From Natronoarchaeum mannanilyticum (GTDB taxonomy: Archaea > Halobacteriota > Halobacteria > Halobacteriales > Natronoarchaeaceae), in the NCBI RefSeq assembly GCF_039522665.1, contig NZ_BAAADV010000001.1, forward strand, positions 496,001-560,000: a stretch of 64,000 bases of DNA. The letters run 5' to 3'. Within the stretch, counting starts at the first letter, position 1. Every line of letters begins with the position of its first letter. Below the pieces are notes generated by a model. It saw only the letters and a program-made list of their open reading frames with translations, searched no databases and was not told where the DNA came from. Below are positions 8,824-17,369 of the stretch, piece by piece. Position numbers and translations under genes: made by a program.

Positions 8824-9609
8824 ATGACATCGGAAACACTGCTGCTCGTCGGCCGCGATACGGGATACAGCCGCGACGTCTTCGAGACGCACGCCGAACG
8901 ACTCGCCGGGCGTATAGCAGTCGACGAGGTCGAGGTGGCGACCTACGAGAGCGAACCGGTCCGCGAGCTCCGTGATCGGCTGCGGACGGTGCCGGGCGAC
9001 CGGGTGTACGCCGTCCCGCTCTGTGCCGCCCACTCCCACGAGACCCTCGACGGCGTCCCGGCCGCGCTGTCGTACGTCCCGGGCGAGGTTCGCTACTGCG
9101 AACCGCTCGGTCGGAGCCCCGCGGTCACTGACGTTCTCCGGGATCGGGGCAACGACCTCGTGACCGCCGACGAGGACGCCACGCTCGTCCTGGTGGGCTT
9201 CGGCAGCAGCTCGAAGCCGTACCACCGCCAGACCGCCGAGTACCACGCCAGCCGCCTCCGCGAGCGGTCGGCGTACGGCGAGGTGCTGACCTGCTATCTG
9301 CTGCAGAATCCTGCCGTCGAGTGCGTCCGGTACAACGTCTCGAACCCCCGGGCCGTCGCGGTGCCGCTGTTCGCCGCGCGCAGCGAGGCGACCGAGCGCC
9401 GCGTCCCCGAGGAGCTCGAGCTCGACCGCGGCGGCATCGAGTACGCCGAGCCGCTCGGCGAGCACCCACGGATCACCGACGCGCTCCACGCCGAGATCGC
9501 GAAGCAGCGCGCGCTGGCGACCGACGTCGACGCGGCGGAGCAGTCCTTCGAATCGGAGCTGCTGCAGACGCGGCGTCCGGTCGCGACCGACGGGGAAGGG
9601 CCGACGTGA
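8824..9609 (+). CDS. CbiX-like tandem chelatase-fold protein with degenerate active-site motifs
   Basis: This 261-residue protein is an internal duplication. VYAVPLCAAHSHETLDGVP plus a CEPLGRSP segment (about residues 60-100) is mirrored by AVAVPLFAARSEATERRVP plus AEPLGEHP (about 178-220). Each half resembles CbiX/SirB chelatases. The first-motif GHGS is replaced by GRDTG in half one and GFGSS in half two, and the second His survives only in half one. Known CbiX enzymes use those two His residues to bind cobalt. This may be a weak or non-catalytic chelatase, a cobalt handler, or a diverged enzyme. It sits between cbiE and cbiA with its own promoter. Confidence 0.7.
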   Translation: MTSETLLLVGRDTGYSRDVFETHAERLAGRIAVDEVEVATYESEPVRELRDRLRTVPGDRVYAVPLCAAHSHETLDGVPAALSYVPGEVRYCEPLGRSPAVTDVLRDRGNDLVTADEDATLVLVGFGSSSKPYHRQTAEYHASRLRERSAYGEVLTCYLLQNPAVECVRYNVSNPRAVAVPLFAARSEATERRVPEELELDRGGIEYAEPLGEHPRITDALHAEIAKQRALATDVDAAEQSFESELLQTRRPVATDGEGPT

Positions 9610-9617
9610 GCCGACCG

Positions 9618-9692
9618 ATGCGTTCCGCCCGGAGCGATACGGACGCGGATCGCGACAGATTCGTGCCCCCGCGGCGCCGAGGTGACGCATGA
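9618..9692 (+). CDS. Possible 24-residue ORF coupled to cbiA
   Basis: An ATG at 9618 opens a 24-codon frame rich in Arg and Asp. It ends in a TGA overlapping the cbiA start as ATGA (9689-9692). There is no promoter-like element or recognisable domain, and GC-rich DNA leaves long frames open by chance. Its only support is the overlap and its fit in the 79-base gap between the cbiX-like gene and cbiA. Confidence 0.2.
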   Translation: MRSARSDTDADRDRFVPPRRRGDA

Positions 9693-11011
9693 ACGGCTTC
9701 GTTCTCGGCGGCACGCGATCGGGCGTCGGCAAGACCGTCGCGACGCTCGCGGTCCTCCGCGCGCTCGAAGCGTCGGAAAGAACTGTCCAGCCGGCGAAGG
9801 TCGGCCCGGACTTCATCGACCCGAGCCACCACGAGGCGGTCGCCGGCCGCCCGTCCCGGACGCTCGACCTGTGGCTGCAGGGCGAAGACGGGCTCCGACG
9901 CAACTACCGCCGCGGCGAGGGCGACGTCTGCGTCGTCGAGGGCGTGATGGGGCTGTACGACGGCGACGCCTCCAGCACGGCGATGGTCGCCGCGGCGCTC
10001 GACCTGCCGGTCGTCCTCGTCGTCGACGCGAAGGCCGGCATGGAGAGCGTCGCCGCGACGGCGCTGGGGTTCCGGCAGTACGCCGAGCGGGCCGGCCGCG
10101 ACGTCGACGTCGCGGGCGTGATCGCCCAGCGCGCCCACGGCGGTCGCCACGAGGCGGGGATCCGCGACGCCCTGCCCGAGGAGCTGACGTACCTCGGCCG
10201 GATCCCGCCGACCGACGAACTGGAGATCCCCGATCGCCACCTCGGGCTCCACATGGGCGAGGAGTCCCCGATCGACGCCGACGCGCTGGACGCCGCCGCC
10301 GAACACCTCCGGGTCGAGCGACTACTCGAACTCGCGCGGGCGCCGACGGCGCCCGACGCCGGGGGCGCATCCGCCGCTTCGTCGGGAACGGGACGCGAGC
10401 GGACCGAAAAGCGCGTCGCGGTCGCTCGCGACGAGGCCTTCTGCTTCTACTACCCGGCGACGATCGAACGGCTCCGCGAGCGCGCCGAGATCGTCACGTT
10501 CGCGCCGACCGACGGCGACGACCTCCCCGACTGCGACGGCGTCTACCTCCCCGGCGGCTATCCGGAACTGCACGCGCCGACGCTGGCCGAGAGTCCGGCG
10601 CTCGATCGGCTCGCCGAGCGCAGCGCCGACGGGCTGCCGATCCTCGGCGAGTGCGGCGGCCTGATAGCGCTCTCGGAGTCGCTGACGACGACCGACGGCG
10701 AGCGCCACGCGATGGCCGGCGCGCTGCCGGCCGACGTGCAGATGCACGACCGGTACCGGGCGCTGGACCACGTCGAGCTGGAGGCCAAATCGAATACGCT
10801 CACCGCCGTGAGCGGGGCGACGCTCCGGGGCCACGAGTTCCACTACTCCAGCGCCGACGTCGACGCCGACGCCCGGTTCGCCTTCGACGTCGTCCGCGGC
10901 GACGGCATCGACGAGGGCCGGGACGGGCTCACCGAGCACCGGACGCTGGGGACGTACTGTCACGTCCACCCCGAGAGCGGCGCGTTCGACGCGTTCGTCG
11001 ACTCGCTCTGA
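9689..11011 (+). CDS. cbiA: Cobyrinate a,c-diamide synthase
   Basis: CbiA/CobB amidates the a and c side chains of the corrin ring with glutamine and ATP. The 440-residue protein has the N-terminal ATP-binding P-loop-like motif GGTRSGVGKT (residues 8-17), the VGPDFIDPSHH segment, and a C-terminal class I glutamine amidotransferase domain. There GECGGL gives the nucleophile Cys322, and CHVHPES near the C-terminus holds the partner His. An acidic/Ala linker near 225-245 joins the halves. It is the last gene of the rightward cobalamin run; 188 bases without a gene follow. Confidence 0.94.
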   Translation: MNGFVLGGTRSGVGKTVATLAVLRALEASERTVQPAKVGPDFIDPSHHEAVAGRPSRTLDLWLQGEDGLRRNYRRGEGDVCVVEGVMGLYDGDASSTAMVAAALDLPVVLVVDAKAGMESVAATALGFRQYAERAGRDVDVAGVIAQRAHGGRHEAGIRDALPEELTYLGRIPPTDELEIPDRHLGLHMGEESPIDADALDAAAEHLRVERLLELARAPTAPDAGGASAASSGTGRERTEKRVAVARDEAFCFYYPATIERLRERAEIVTFAPTDGDDLPDCDGVYLPGGYPELHAPTLAESPALDRLAERSADGLPILGECGGLIALSESLTTTDGERHAMAGALPADVQMHDRYRALDHVELEAKSNTLTAVSGATLRGHEFHYSSADVDADARFAFDVVRGDGIDEGRDGLTEHRTLGTYCHVHPESGAFDAFVDSL

Positions 11012-11199
11012 GCGACGCCGATCGCCGGTCCGGTTTTCACGGATACACCCCTCGAACCGCCCACGGAGCGGTCGTTGCCGTCCGATCCTAATCGTCGGTA
11101 CGTTCGGGGACTCGACGCAATTCTATATCGCGGTATGTGATTTATACCGGTCCGACCCCGGTCTCCAAAATCTGCGTAAAGATAGTAAGATCCCTGTCG

Positions 11200-12540
11200 T
11201 CAGGCCCACTCCAGCCCGGCGGGACCGATCCGCGCCGTCTCCTTCAGGGCGTCTTCCTCGCGGCCGACGTGTTCCTCGGCCCAGACCGCCATCGTCTCGG
11301 CGAGTTCGTCGACCACGTCGGGATGCTCGTCGGAGATGTCGTCTTGCTCCCACGGATCGTCGATCACGTCGTAGAGCGCGACCTCCGGGAGCCGATCGGC
11401 CCACTGGCCGGGGTGATACGTCCGGACGAGCTTCCAGCGCTCGGTCCGCACCGCGCGCTGGGCGGTGTACAGCCCGTGGTCGACGACGACGAACTCCCGG
11501 CTCTCCGCTCCCGCGTCTGCGACCGCCGGCCGCAGCGACCGACCCTGCCACCGCGCCGGGCGTTCGACGCCGAGGTAGTCGGCGACGGTCGGCGCGAGAT
11601 CGACGTTCGTCACCAGGTGATCGCGGGCGCCCGGCGAGACGTCGGCGTCGGCGGGCGGTTTGACGAGCAGAGGGATCCGCTGGGTGCCGTCGTGCGTGCT
11701 CCAGTGCTCGCGGTAGAGCCCGTGCTCGCCGAACTCCTCGCCGTGATCGGCGGTGACGATCACGAGCGAGTCCTCGTAGAGCCCCCGATCCTTCAGGAAC
11801 GCGGCCAACCGACCGATCTGTCGGTCGACGTGGCGGATCTCCGCGTCGTACTCGGCGAGCAGCGCCGCGAGGTCGTCGCGGTCCGATATCCCCTGCTCGG
11901 ACGCCGACCGCCACCGGTCCCACTCGCGGTGTTCGGCAATCTGCGCCTCCGTCGGGTGGGGCGGCATCGGCGGATCGGCGAACGCGGCGACCTCCTCGTC
12001 GGTCCTGTTGTACGGCGCGTGAGGGTCCCAGTACTGGACGTACAGGTAGAACTCCTCGCCGGCGTGATCGTCGAGAAAGTCGAGGGCGAGATCGGTGACG
12101 TCCGCGCCGCGGGGCGTCTGGAAGTACTCGCCGTCGCCCGGCGGCTCCTGGGGCTGGTAGAACTCGTGCCAGAGCTGGTAGAACCACGGCGCCGGATGGC
12201 GGGGGAACGAGGAGACCGCGCCCGTCGCGATCCGCTCGTGGAACAGCGACTCTGGCAGCGTCCGCCAGTCGGGGTGGTACGCGCCGTCCGACCGGTGGTG
12301 CGGGGAGTTGATCGCCCGGGCCTGCGGACCGTGCGAGGCGACCCCGTTGTGGATGCCGTAGCGACCGGTGAGCGTTCCCGCCCTGGAGGGCATACACGGG
12401 GAGTTCGCGGCGTAGGCGTTCTCGAATTGAACGGCGTCCGCGGCGATTTCGTCGACGTTCGGCGTCGTGTCGCCCTCGTACCCGTACGCTCCGACGTGGT
12501 CCGGCCGGAGCGAGTCGACGTCGATGTGGATGACCGGCAT
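11200..12540 (-). CDS. Sulfatase (formylglycine-type arylsulfatase family)
   Basis: A hydrolase of the alkaline-phosphatase fold, 446 residues. The metal-binding start VIHIDVDSLRPDHVGAYGY is at residues 3-21. The sulfatase signature NSPCMPSR places the formylglycine-forming Cys at 49, and the second metal site is VTADHGEEFGEHG. There is no signal peptide, so the enzyme looks cytoplasmic; its substrate cannot be told. A TTTTTT element 27 bases upstream of the ATG supports a leaderless start. It is divergent from rio2 and has no sulfatase-maturase neighbour here, so whether Cys49 is modified is unknown. Confidence 0.9.
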   Translation of the reverse strand: MPVIHIDVDSLRPDHVGAYGYEGDTTPNVDEIAADAVQFENAYAANSPCMPSRAGTLTGRYGIHNGVASHGPQARAINSPHHRSDGAYHPDWRTLPESLFHERIATGAVSSFPRHPAPWFYQLWHEFYQPQEPPGDGEYFQTPRGADVTDLALDFLDDHAGEEFYLYVQYWDPHAPYNRTDEEVAAFADPPMPPHPTEAQIAEHREWDRWRSASEQGISDRDDLAALLAEYDAEIRHVDRQIGRLAAFLKDRGLYEDSLVIVTADHGEEFGEHGLYREHWSTHDGTQRIPLLVKPPADADVSPGARDHLVTNVDLAPTVADYLGVERPARWQGRSLRPAVADAGAESREFVVVDHGLYTAQRAVRTERWKLVRTYHPGQWADRLPEVALYDVIDDPWEQDDISDEHPDVVDELAETMAVWAEEHVGREEDALKETARIGPAGLEWA

Positions 12541-12632
12541 CGTCCGTGCGTCGACGGATCGGCAAAAAAGGATTACGACGGACGCGACCGCACGCGCGGG
12601 GCTTTTACCGCCGCGCGCGCTACGGTGACGAT
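12541..12632. promoter_or_regulatory. Divergent promoters of the sulfatase gene and rio2
   Basis: For rio2, GCTTTTACC at 12601-12609 lies about 28 bases before the ATG. For the sulfatase gene, a TTTTTT run near 12565-12570 lies about 27 bases before its ATG on the minus strand. Both spacings are typical of leaderless haloarchaeal transcripts. Confidence 0.5.
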
Positions 12633-13544
12633 ATGGTGCAGAACGTCGCCGGGGTGTTGCCCGAGCTCGAGCCCGAGGACTTCCACCTCCTGTCGGGGAT
12701 CGAGCAGGGGATGCGCTTCTCGGAGTGGGTCGCCAAGGAGAAGATCCCGAAGTTCTCCCGGCTGACGGCCGAGGAGGTCGACTACCGGATCGACCGGTGT
12801 CTCGACCGGGACCTGATCGAGCGCAAGACCATCCAGTACGAGGGCTACACCCTCAAGTTCGAGGGGTACGACGCGCTGGCGCTGCACAGCTTCGCCGAGC
12901 GCGACACGATTTCGGGCTTCGGCGCGTCGCTCGGCGTCGGCAAGGAAAGCGACGTCTACGAGGTCCAGTCCTACGAACCGATGGCGCTGAAGTACCACCG
13001 CGAGGGGTACACCAACTTCCGCGAGGTGATGAAAGAGCGCGATTACACGTCCGACCGCGACCACGTTTCGTGGCTCTACACCGCGCGGAAGGCCGCCGAG
13101 CGCGAGTTCGAGTCGCTGGAGGCGCTGTACCCCCAGGTCTCGGTGCCCCGTCCGATCGGCCAGAACCGTCACGCCATCGTGATGGAGAAGATCGACGGCG
13201 TCGAGCTCTCGCGGACCAAACTCGAAGACGACCAAGTCCGGCCGGTGCTGGGGCTGATCCTCCGGGAGATGCGCGACGCGTACGACGAGGGGCGGGTTCA
13301 CGCCGACATGAGCGAGTACAACGTGTTCGTCTCCGAGGACGGGATCACGATCTTCGACTGGCCCCAGGCGATCCCGACCGACCACGAAAATGCGGAAGAG
13401 TTCCTGGAGCGAGACGTCGAGAACATCGTGGGCTACTTCCGTCGGAAGTATCCCCAGCTCGTCGGCGACGCGGACGTCGAGGCGCTGGGGGCGGCGCTGG
13501 CCGACGGGTCGTACGACTCCGTCGGGGAGTTCGTCGACGAGTAG
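12633..13544 (+). CDS. rio2: Rio2 serine kinase/ATPase
   Basis: This atypical kinase acts in late maturation of the small ribosomal subunit. The 303-residue chain has the Rio2 N-terminal winged helix (residues 1-90) and the flexible nucleotide loop GVGKESDVYEV. The catalytic-loop motif HADMSEYNVF is present, and the metal-binding segment is IFDWPQA in place of canonical DFG, as usual for RIO kinases. I start it at ATG 12633 rather than the upstream in-frame 12546, because the promoter box and family N-terminus (MVQNVAGVLPEL) fit. Confidence 0.93.
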   Translation: MVQNVAGVLPELEPEDFHLLSGIEQGMRFSEWVAKEKIPKFSRLTAEEVDYRIDRCLDRDLIERKTIQYEGYTLKFEGYDALALHSFAERDTISGFGASLGVGKESDVYEVQSYEPMALKYHREGYTNFREVMKERDYTSDRDHVSWLYTARKAAEREFESLEALYPQVSVPRPIGQNRHAIVMEKIDGVELSRTKLEDDQVRPVLGLILREMRDAYDEGRVHADMSEYNVFVSEDGITIFDWPQAIPTDHENAEEFLERDVENIVGYFRRKYPQLVGDADVEALGAALADGSYDSVGEFVDE

Positions 13545-13560
13545 CCTATTTTTTGCGATA
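13545..13560 (+). terminator. T-tract terminator after rio2
   Basis: The sequence CCTATTTTTTGCG starts right after the rio2 stop. A run of six T on the coding strand is the usual archaeal termination signal. I see no strong hairpin. Confidence 0.5.
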
Positions 13561-13796
13561 GCAGCCATCTCCGGGGCGAATCTGTGGACCTGCCGAGAGA
13601 CGCCCGTTCAGGGAATAAACCATATATCGCGATAGCAAATCGTCGGGGCGGTGCCGATCCGCGGGGGGAACTGGAGGGCTGGTCTGTACGAGGAATCGGT
13701 TGTGAGCGGCTATAGACGGCCGAAACAGCGGGATCCGCCGAGGTCGTCAACTTATCGTCCGGAAGACATATACCAGACGCGCCGGAGCATCTCGAT
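13561..13796. other. Non-coding spacer rio2 to winged-helix gene
   Basis: I see no convincing gene in this stretch. GCGATAGCA occurs twice (near 13555 and 13630), the second inside ATATATCGCGATAGCA. A TATA-like CATATACC lies at 13767-13774. It stands about 27 bases upstream of an ATG at 13797 and would start a transcript reading into the winged-helix gene. Confidence 0.4.
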
Positions 13797-13883
13797 ATGT
13801 TCCTCCCCGCATACCGAGCGAACGACGGTGCACTAACCGCCAGCTCCACGACGAATCCCACCGCGAGCTACGGGGGTGCGTGA
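13797..13883 (+). CDS. Possible leaderless 28-residue upstream ORF
   Basis: The ATG at 13797 lies about 27 bases below CATATACC, so the transcript would begin at or next to this codon. The frame encodes 28 residues (begins MFLPAYRANDG) and stops at 13881-13883, four bases before the ATG of the next gene. It has no domain. It may be a leader that delivers ribosomes to the regulator gene, or chance. Confidence 0.3.
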   Translation: MFLPAYRANDGALTASSTTNPTASYGGA

Positions 13884-13887
13884 TTCG

Positions 13888-14241
13888 ATGCGTTCGAACG
13901 CCGGTTCCGAGTCCGAAGCCGTCTTCGAGTGCCTCGCCGAGAAACGGCGACGTGACGTCGTCGCGGCGCTTCGAGGCCGCGGTGCGGCGTCGCTGCGCGA
14001 ACTCGCGGATTCGATCGCCGACCCGAACGACAGAACGGAGCGCGTCGAACTCGAACTCCACCACCGCCACTTGCCGAAGCTGGCCGACGCGGGGCTCGCG
14101 GAGTACGATCCGGACGATCGTACGATCGAACCGTCCGAGGGGACCGCTGCGGCGGACGTCGTCGCACGGACCGTAGAACAGTGCGGGGCGCTGTGTCCGG
14201 ACGCCGAGCCGACGCGGAGCGACCGCGCGCGACTCGAGTGA
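13888..14241 (+). CDS. Small winged-helix DNA-binding protein (DUF7344-like)
   Basis: A 117-residue protein. The segment AVFECLAEKRRRDVVAALRG, then SLRELADSIAD, then LHHRHLPKLADAGLAEYD is the helix-turn-helix plus wing pattern of the many single-domain haloarchaeal regulators (DUF7344 type). The C-terminal 25 residues are low complexity with two Cys (CGALC). I start it at ATG 13888; an in-frame GTG at 13876 would overlap the upstream micro-ORF. No target can be named. It converges on fba, with 13 bases between stops. Confidence 0.75.
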   Translation: MRSNAGSESEAVFECLAEKRRRDVVAALRGRGAASLRELADSIADPNDRTERVELELHHRHLPKLADAGLAEYDPDDRTIEPSEGTAAADVVARTVEQCGALCPDAEPTRSDRARLE

Positions 14242-14254
14242 AGAGAGTCGCTCG

Positions 14255-15043
14255 TTACTCTTCGAGAGCGTCCTCGGCGGACTGACCCTCGTAGACGACC
14301 TTCTCGAGGGCGTCGAGGATCGCGGTGGGGTCGTCGCGCTGCCAGACGTTGCGGCCGACCGCGAGGCCGCTCGCGCCGGCGTCCATCGCCGTCTCCACGG
14401 TCGAAAGGAACTCGTAGTCGCTGGTCTTCGAGCCGCCGCTGAGGACGACGTTGGTGTTACCCGCCGCGTCGACGGCCCACTCCATGGCCTCGCCGCTGCG
14501 AGGGTACTTCACCTTGACCAGGTCGGCGCCGAGTTCGAGGCCGATCCGCGTCGCGTACGCGATCGTCTCGGGCTTGCGGTGCTCCTTGATCGCCTGCCCG
14601 CGGGGGTACGACCACATCGCGACCGGAAGCCCCTCCTCGCGGGCCTCTTCCTGGACTTCCTGGAAGTCCTCGAACATCTGGGGCTCGGTGTTCGTGCCGG
14701 GGTACACCGTGTAGCCGATGGCGTCGGCGCCCATCTCCGCGGCGTACTCGACGGACCACGTCTGGGGCGAGTAGGGTTCGCCCATCCAGAGGCTGCTGGA
14801 GCCGTTACATTTCGCGAGGAGGTTCACCTGGTCGTCGTAGGAGGGGTAGTACTGCTCGGCCAACCCCTTCTGGACCGCGAACGCCGTCACGGCGTCGTGG
14901 GTCGCCATGTCGAACACCGTCGACGGATCGAGACGGTCCTCGACGCCGGCGAACGCGCCGGGGCCGTGTTCCAGGCCGTGGTCGTGTGCGAGGATGATCG
15001 ATTTGCCGTCGCGGGCGATCGGGGAGTCTGCGGGCACAGTCAT
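14255..15043 (-). CDS. fba: Fructose-bisphosphate aldolase, archaeal class I
   Basis: Cleaves fructose-1,6-bisphosphate to DHAP and glyceraldehyde-3-phosphate through a Schiff base. The 262-residue TIM barrel has AHDHGLEHGP (residues 19-28) and LGADLVKVKYPRSG, where Lys177 is the expected Schiff-base Lys of the DhnA-type enzyme. VLSGGSK and GLAVGRNVWQ form the phosphate site. ATG 15043 is preferred over an upstream TTG. It lies downstream of ptfB but has a 131-base gap and its own promoter, which shares a motif with ptfC. In Haloferax volcanii the aldolase of the equivalent cluster is class II, so this is a different type. Confidence 0.93.
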   Translation of the reverse strand: MTVPADSPIARDGKSIILAHDHGLEHGPGAFAGVEDRLDPSTVFDMATHDAVTAFAVQKGLAEQYYPSYDDQVNLLAKCNGSSSLWMGEPYSPQTWSVEYAAEMGADAIGYTVYPGTNTEPQMFEDFQEVQEEAREEGLPVAMWSYPRGQAIKEHRKPETIAYATRIGLELGADLVKVKYPRSGEAMEWAVDAAGNTNVVLSGGSKTSDYEFLSTVETAMDAGASGLAVGRNVWQRDDPTAILDALEKVVYEGQSAEDALEE

Positions 15044-15115
15044 GTACAATCATAACTAACGATTCTCGATCACTAAATACTACTGAACGTGATTGTTTCG
15101 TACAGTTATCGAGAG
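15044..15115 (-). promoter_or_regulatory. fba promoter with element shared with ptfC
   Basis: On the plus strand ACGTGATTGTTTCGTACAGTT starts at 15087, 44 bases from the fba ATG. Between it and the start lies a minus-strand TATTTAG box at 15072-15079. An almost identical element (ACGTGATTGTTT, then TAC and GTT at the same offsets) lies 48 bases above the ptfC ATG. A site directly upstream of the TATA box is where archaeal activators usually bind. Confidence 0.6.
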
Positions 15116-15174
15116 GGAATATCGGAGTTCGTTCGAAATCGTGCGGGCGCCGGCCGGATCGGCGCTGCCGGCGG

Positions 15175-15684
15175 TCAGGAGAACAGCTTCTTCAGCCGGG
15201 CGACCAGGCCGCCGTCCGACGAGCGGTCGGCGGATCGGGAGCCGGCGTCCGCGGTCGGCTCGTCGGCGCTCGACGCCGCTGCGGCGTCGTCCGACGTAGC
15301 CGACCCGTCCGCGGCGTCGTCCGCGTCGGCCTCGTCGCCGGCCGCTCCGGCGTCCTCGGCGGACGCCGCGTCGGCGTCGCCCTCGACGCGCTCGATCGCC
15401 TCGTCGATCAGGCCGCCGGCGTCGTTGACGCCGTCCTTGACCGAGCCCTTCACGACGACCTTGCCGTCGAAGCGGTCGGTCTGGACCGACGTGTCGGCCG
15501 CGATGAGCACGGCGTCGGCCTCGGCGATCGCGTCGGACGGGATCTCGTTTTCGGTTCCCATGGCGCCCTGGACCTCGACGTGGATCTCGTGGCCGCGTTC
15601 CTCGGCGGTGGTCTCTAAGTTCTCGGCGGCCATCTGGCTGTGCGCGATGCCGGTCGGACACGCTGTGACGGCTACGAATTTCAT
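15175..15684 (-). CDS. ptfB: Fructose PTS enzyme IIB
   Basis: The phosphocarrier that passes phosphate from EIIA to fructose through EIIC. The EIIB-fructose fold covers residues 1-100, with VTACPTGIAHS placing the phospho-Cys at 9. About 65 residues of Asp/Ala/Ser linker follow, then a short amphipathic end (GGLVARLKKLFS). That long acidic tail is much more than the domain needs and may tether it to the membrane or to EIIC. The start overlaps the ptsI stop by four bases. Confidence 0.92.
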   Translation of the reverse strand: MKFVAVTACPTGIAHSQMAAENLETTAEERGHEIHVEVQGAMGTENEIPSDAIAEADAVLIAADTSVQTDRFDGKVVVKGSVKDGVNDAGGLIDEAIERVEGDADAASAEDAGAAGDEADADDAADGSATSDDAAAASSADEPTADAGSRSADRSSDGGLVARLKKLFS

Positions 15685-17369
15685 GATTCTTGATCTAGGA
15701 TACGGCGTACGTCCCCTTTAGTGCTTGCCGCGAGCGCCCGGTCCGCGACGTCGCGGGCGTCGGCAGTGTCTATTTCCTCTACCTGCGCCTTCACGTCCGG
15801 GATCGTCACGGCGCTCATGCTCAGCTCGTCGAGACCGAGCCCGACGAGCAACTCCGTCAGCTCCGGGTCGCCGGCCATCTCGCCGCACATCCCGATCCAA
15901 GCGTCGTTGTCGTGAGCGGCCTCGACGGCCCGGTCGATCGCCCGCAGCACCGGCGGGTGGCGCGGGTCGTGGAGGTGCGCGACGGCGTCGTTCTCGCGCG
16001 CGGCGGCCATCACGTACTGGGCGAGGTCGTTCGTCCCGATGCTGAGGAAATCCACGCGCGCGGCGAACTCGTCGGCCATCAGCGCGGCCGCGGGCGTCTC
16101 GACCATGACGCCGAGCTCGGGCACCGCGTAGTCGACGCCCGCCTCGTCGAGATCGCTCGCGATCTCGTCGACCCGTTCGAGCGCGGCGTCGAGCTCCTCG
16201 ACGGTCGCCACGAGCGGGAACATCACCGACAGCGTCCCCGCGCCCTCGGCGGCGGCCCGAAGCAGCGCGCGCAGTTGCGTCTCGAACAGGTCGCCGTCGT
16301 CGCCCAGCGACCGCCGGATGCCGCGGTTGCCCAGGAACGGGTTCTCCTCTTCGGGCAGATCGAGGTACGGGACGGGCTTGTCGCCGCCCACGTCCAGCGT
16401 GCGGACGACGACCCGCCCCTCGGGGAACGCGTCGAGCGCCTCGGCGTACGTCTCGACCTGCTCGTCCTCGTCCGGCGGCGACTCGCGATCGAGGAAGAGG
16501 AACTCGGTGCGGTAGAGGCCGACGCCGTCGGCGCCCTGCGCGTCGGCGCCCTCGAGTTCGGCGGAGGTGCCGAGGTTCGCGGCGACCTCGACTTCGCGGC
16601 CGTCGGCGGTCTCGACGCGCTCGGCCCTGACGTCGACCTCGCGCTCGGTCGCGACGCGCTCGCGGGTCTCCTCGTCGGGATCGACGATCACGGCGTCGTT
16701 CTCGGCGTCGACGGCGACGTCGGCGCCCTCCTCGATCTCCGCGAGGGCGTCGCCGACGCCGACGACCGCCGGGATGCCCAGCGACCGCGCGAAGATGGCG
16801 GCGTGGGAGGTGCGCCCGCCGGTCATCGTCGCGAAGCCGGCGACCCGTTCGGGGTCGAGCTGTGCCGTGTCGCTGGGCGTGAGCCGCTCGGCCAGCAACA
16901 CGGTGCCCTCGGGGAGCTCGGCGAGGTCGATGCGCTCGCCGCCCGAGAGGATCCGGAGGAGCCGGTCGCGGATGTCGCGCATGTCGTCGGCGCGCTCGGC
17001 CATCATCCCCTCCATCCCCTCGAACTGCTCGATGGCGGCGTCGAACGAGCGGGCGACGCCGGCCTCCGCGGCGGCGCCGTCGTCGATCGCGTCCTCGACG
17101 CCGTCGGTGATCTGGGGGTCGTCGAGGAACTGCAGGTGCGCGTCGAACACGGCGGCCTCCTCCTCGCCGACGCGCTCGGCGGTGCGCTCGCGCTCGGTCT
17201 CGAGTTCCTCGCGGGCGGTCGCGCGCGCCTCGTCGAACCGCTCGCGCTCGGTCTCCGGGTCGGCGGCAGTCACGTCCTCCGGGTCCGGGTGCTCGCCGGG
17301 GCGGTACCAGCGCGCGTTCCCGAGCCCCGACAGCGGCGTCACGCCGACGCCGTCGAGCGTCTCACTCAT
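15681..17369 (-). CDS. ptsI: PTS enzyme I (PEP-protein phosphotransferase)
   Basis: Takes phosphate from PEP and gives it to HPr. The 562-residue chain carries the active-site His at residue 189 in TGGRTSHAAIFARSLGIP, the same number as in E. coli enzyme I. The PEP-binding barrel motifs LYRTEFLFLDR and GTNDLAQYVMAA are present, with the active-site Cys in IGMCGEMAGDPE. It overlaps ptsH by 8 bases and ptfB by 4 bases, so the genes are translationally coupled. Confidence 0.96.
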   Translation of the reverse strand: MSETLDGVGVTPLSGLGNARWYRPGEHPDPEDVTAADPETERERFDEARATAREELETERERTAERVGEEEAAVFDAHLQFLDDPQITDGVEDAIDDGAAAEAGVARSFDAAIEQFEGMEGMMAERADDMRDIRDRLLRILSGGERIDLAELPEGTVLLAERLTPSDTAQLDPERVAGFATMTGGRTSHAAIFARSLGIPAVVGVGDALAEIEEGADVAVDAENDAVIVDPDEETRERVATEREVDVRAERVETADGREVEVAANLGTSAELEGADAQGADGVGLYRTEFLFLDRESPPDEDEQVETYAEALDAFPEGRVVVRTLDVGGDKPVPYLDLPEEENPFLGNRGIRRSLGDDGDLFETQLRALLRAAAEGAGTLSVMFPLVATVEELDAALERVDEIASDLDEAGVDYAVPELGVMVETPAAALMADEFAARVDFLSIGTNDLAQYVMAAARENDAVAHLHDPRHPPVLRAIDRAVEAAHDNDAWIGMCGEMAGDPELTELLVGLGLDELSMSAVTIPDVKAQVEEIDTADARDVADRALAASTKGDVRRILDQES

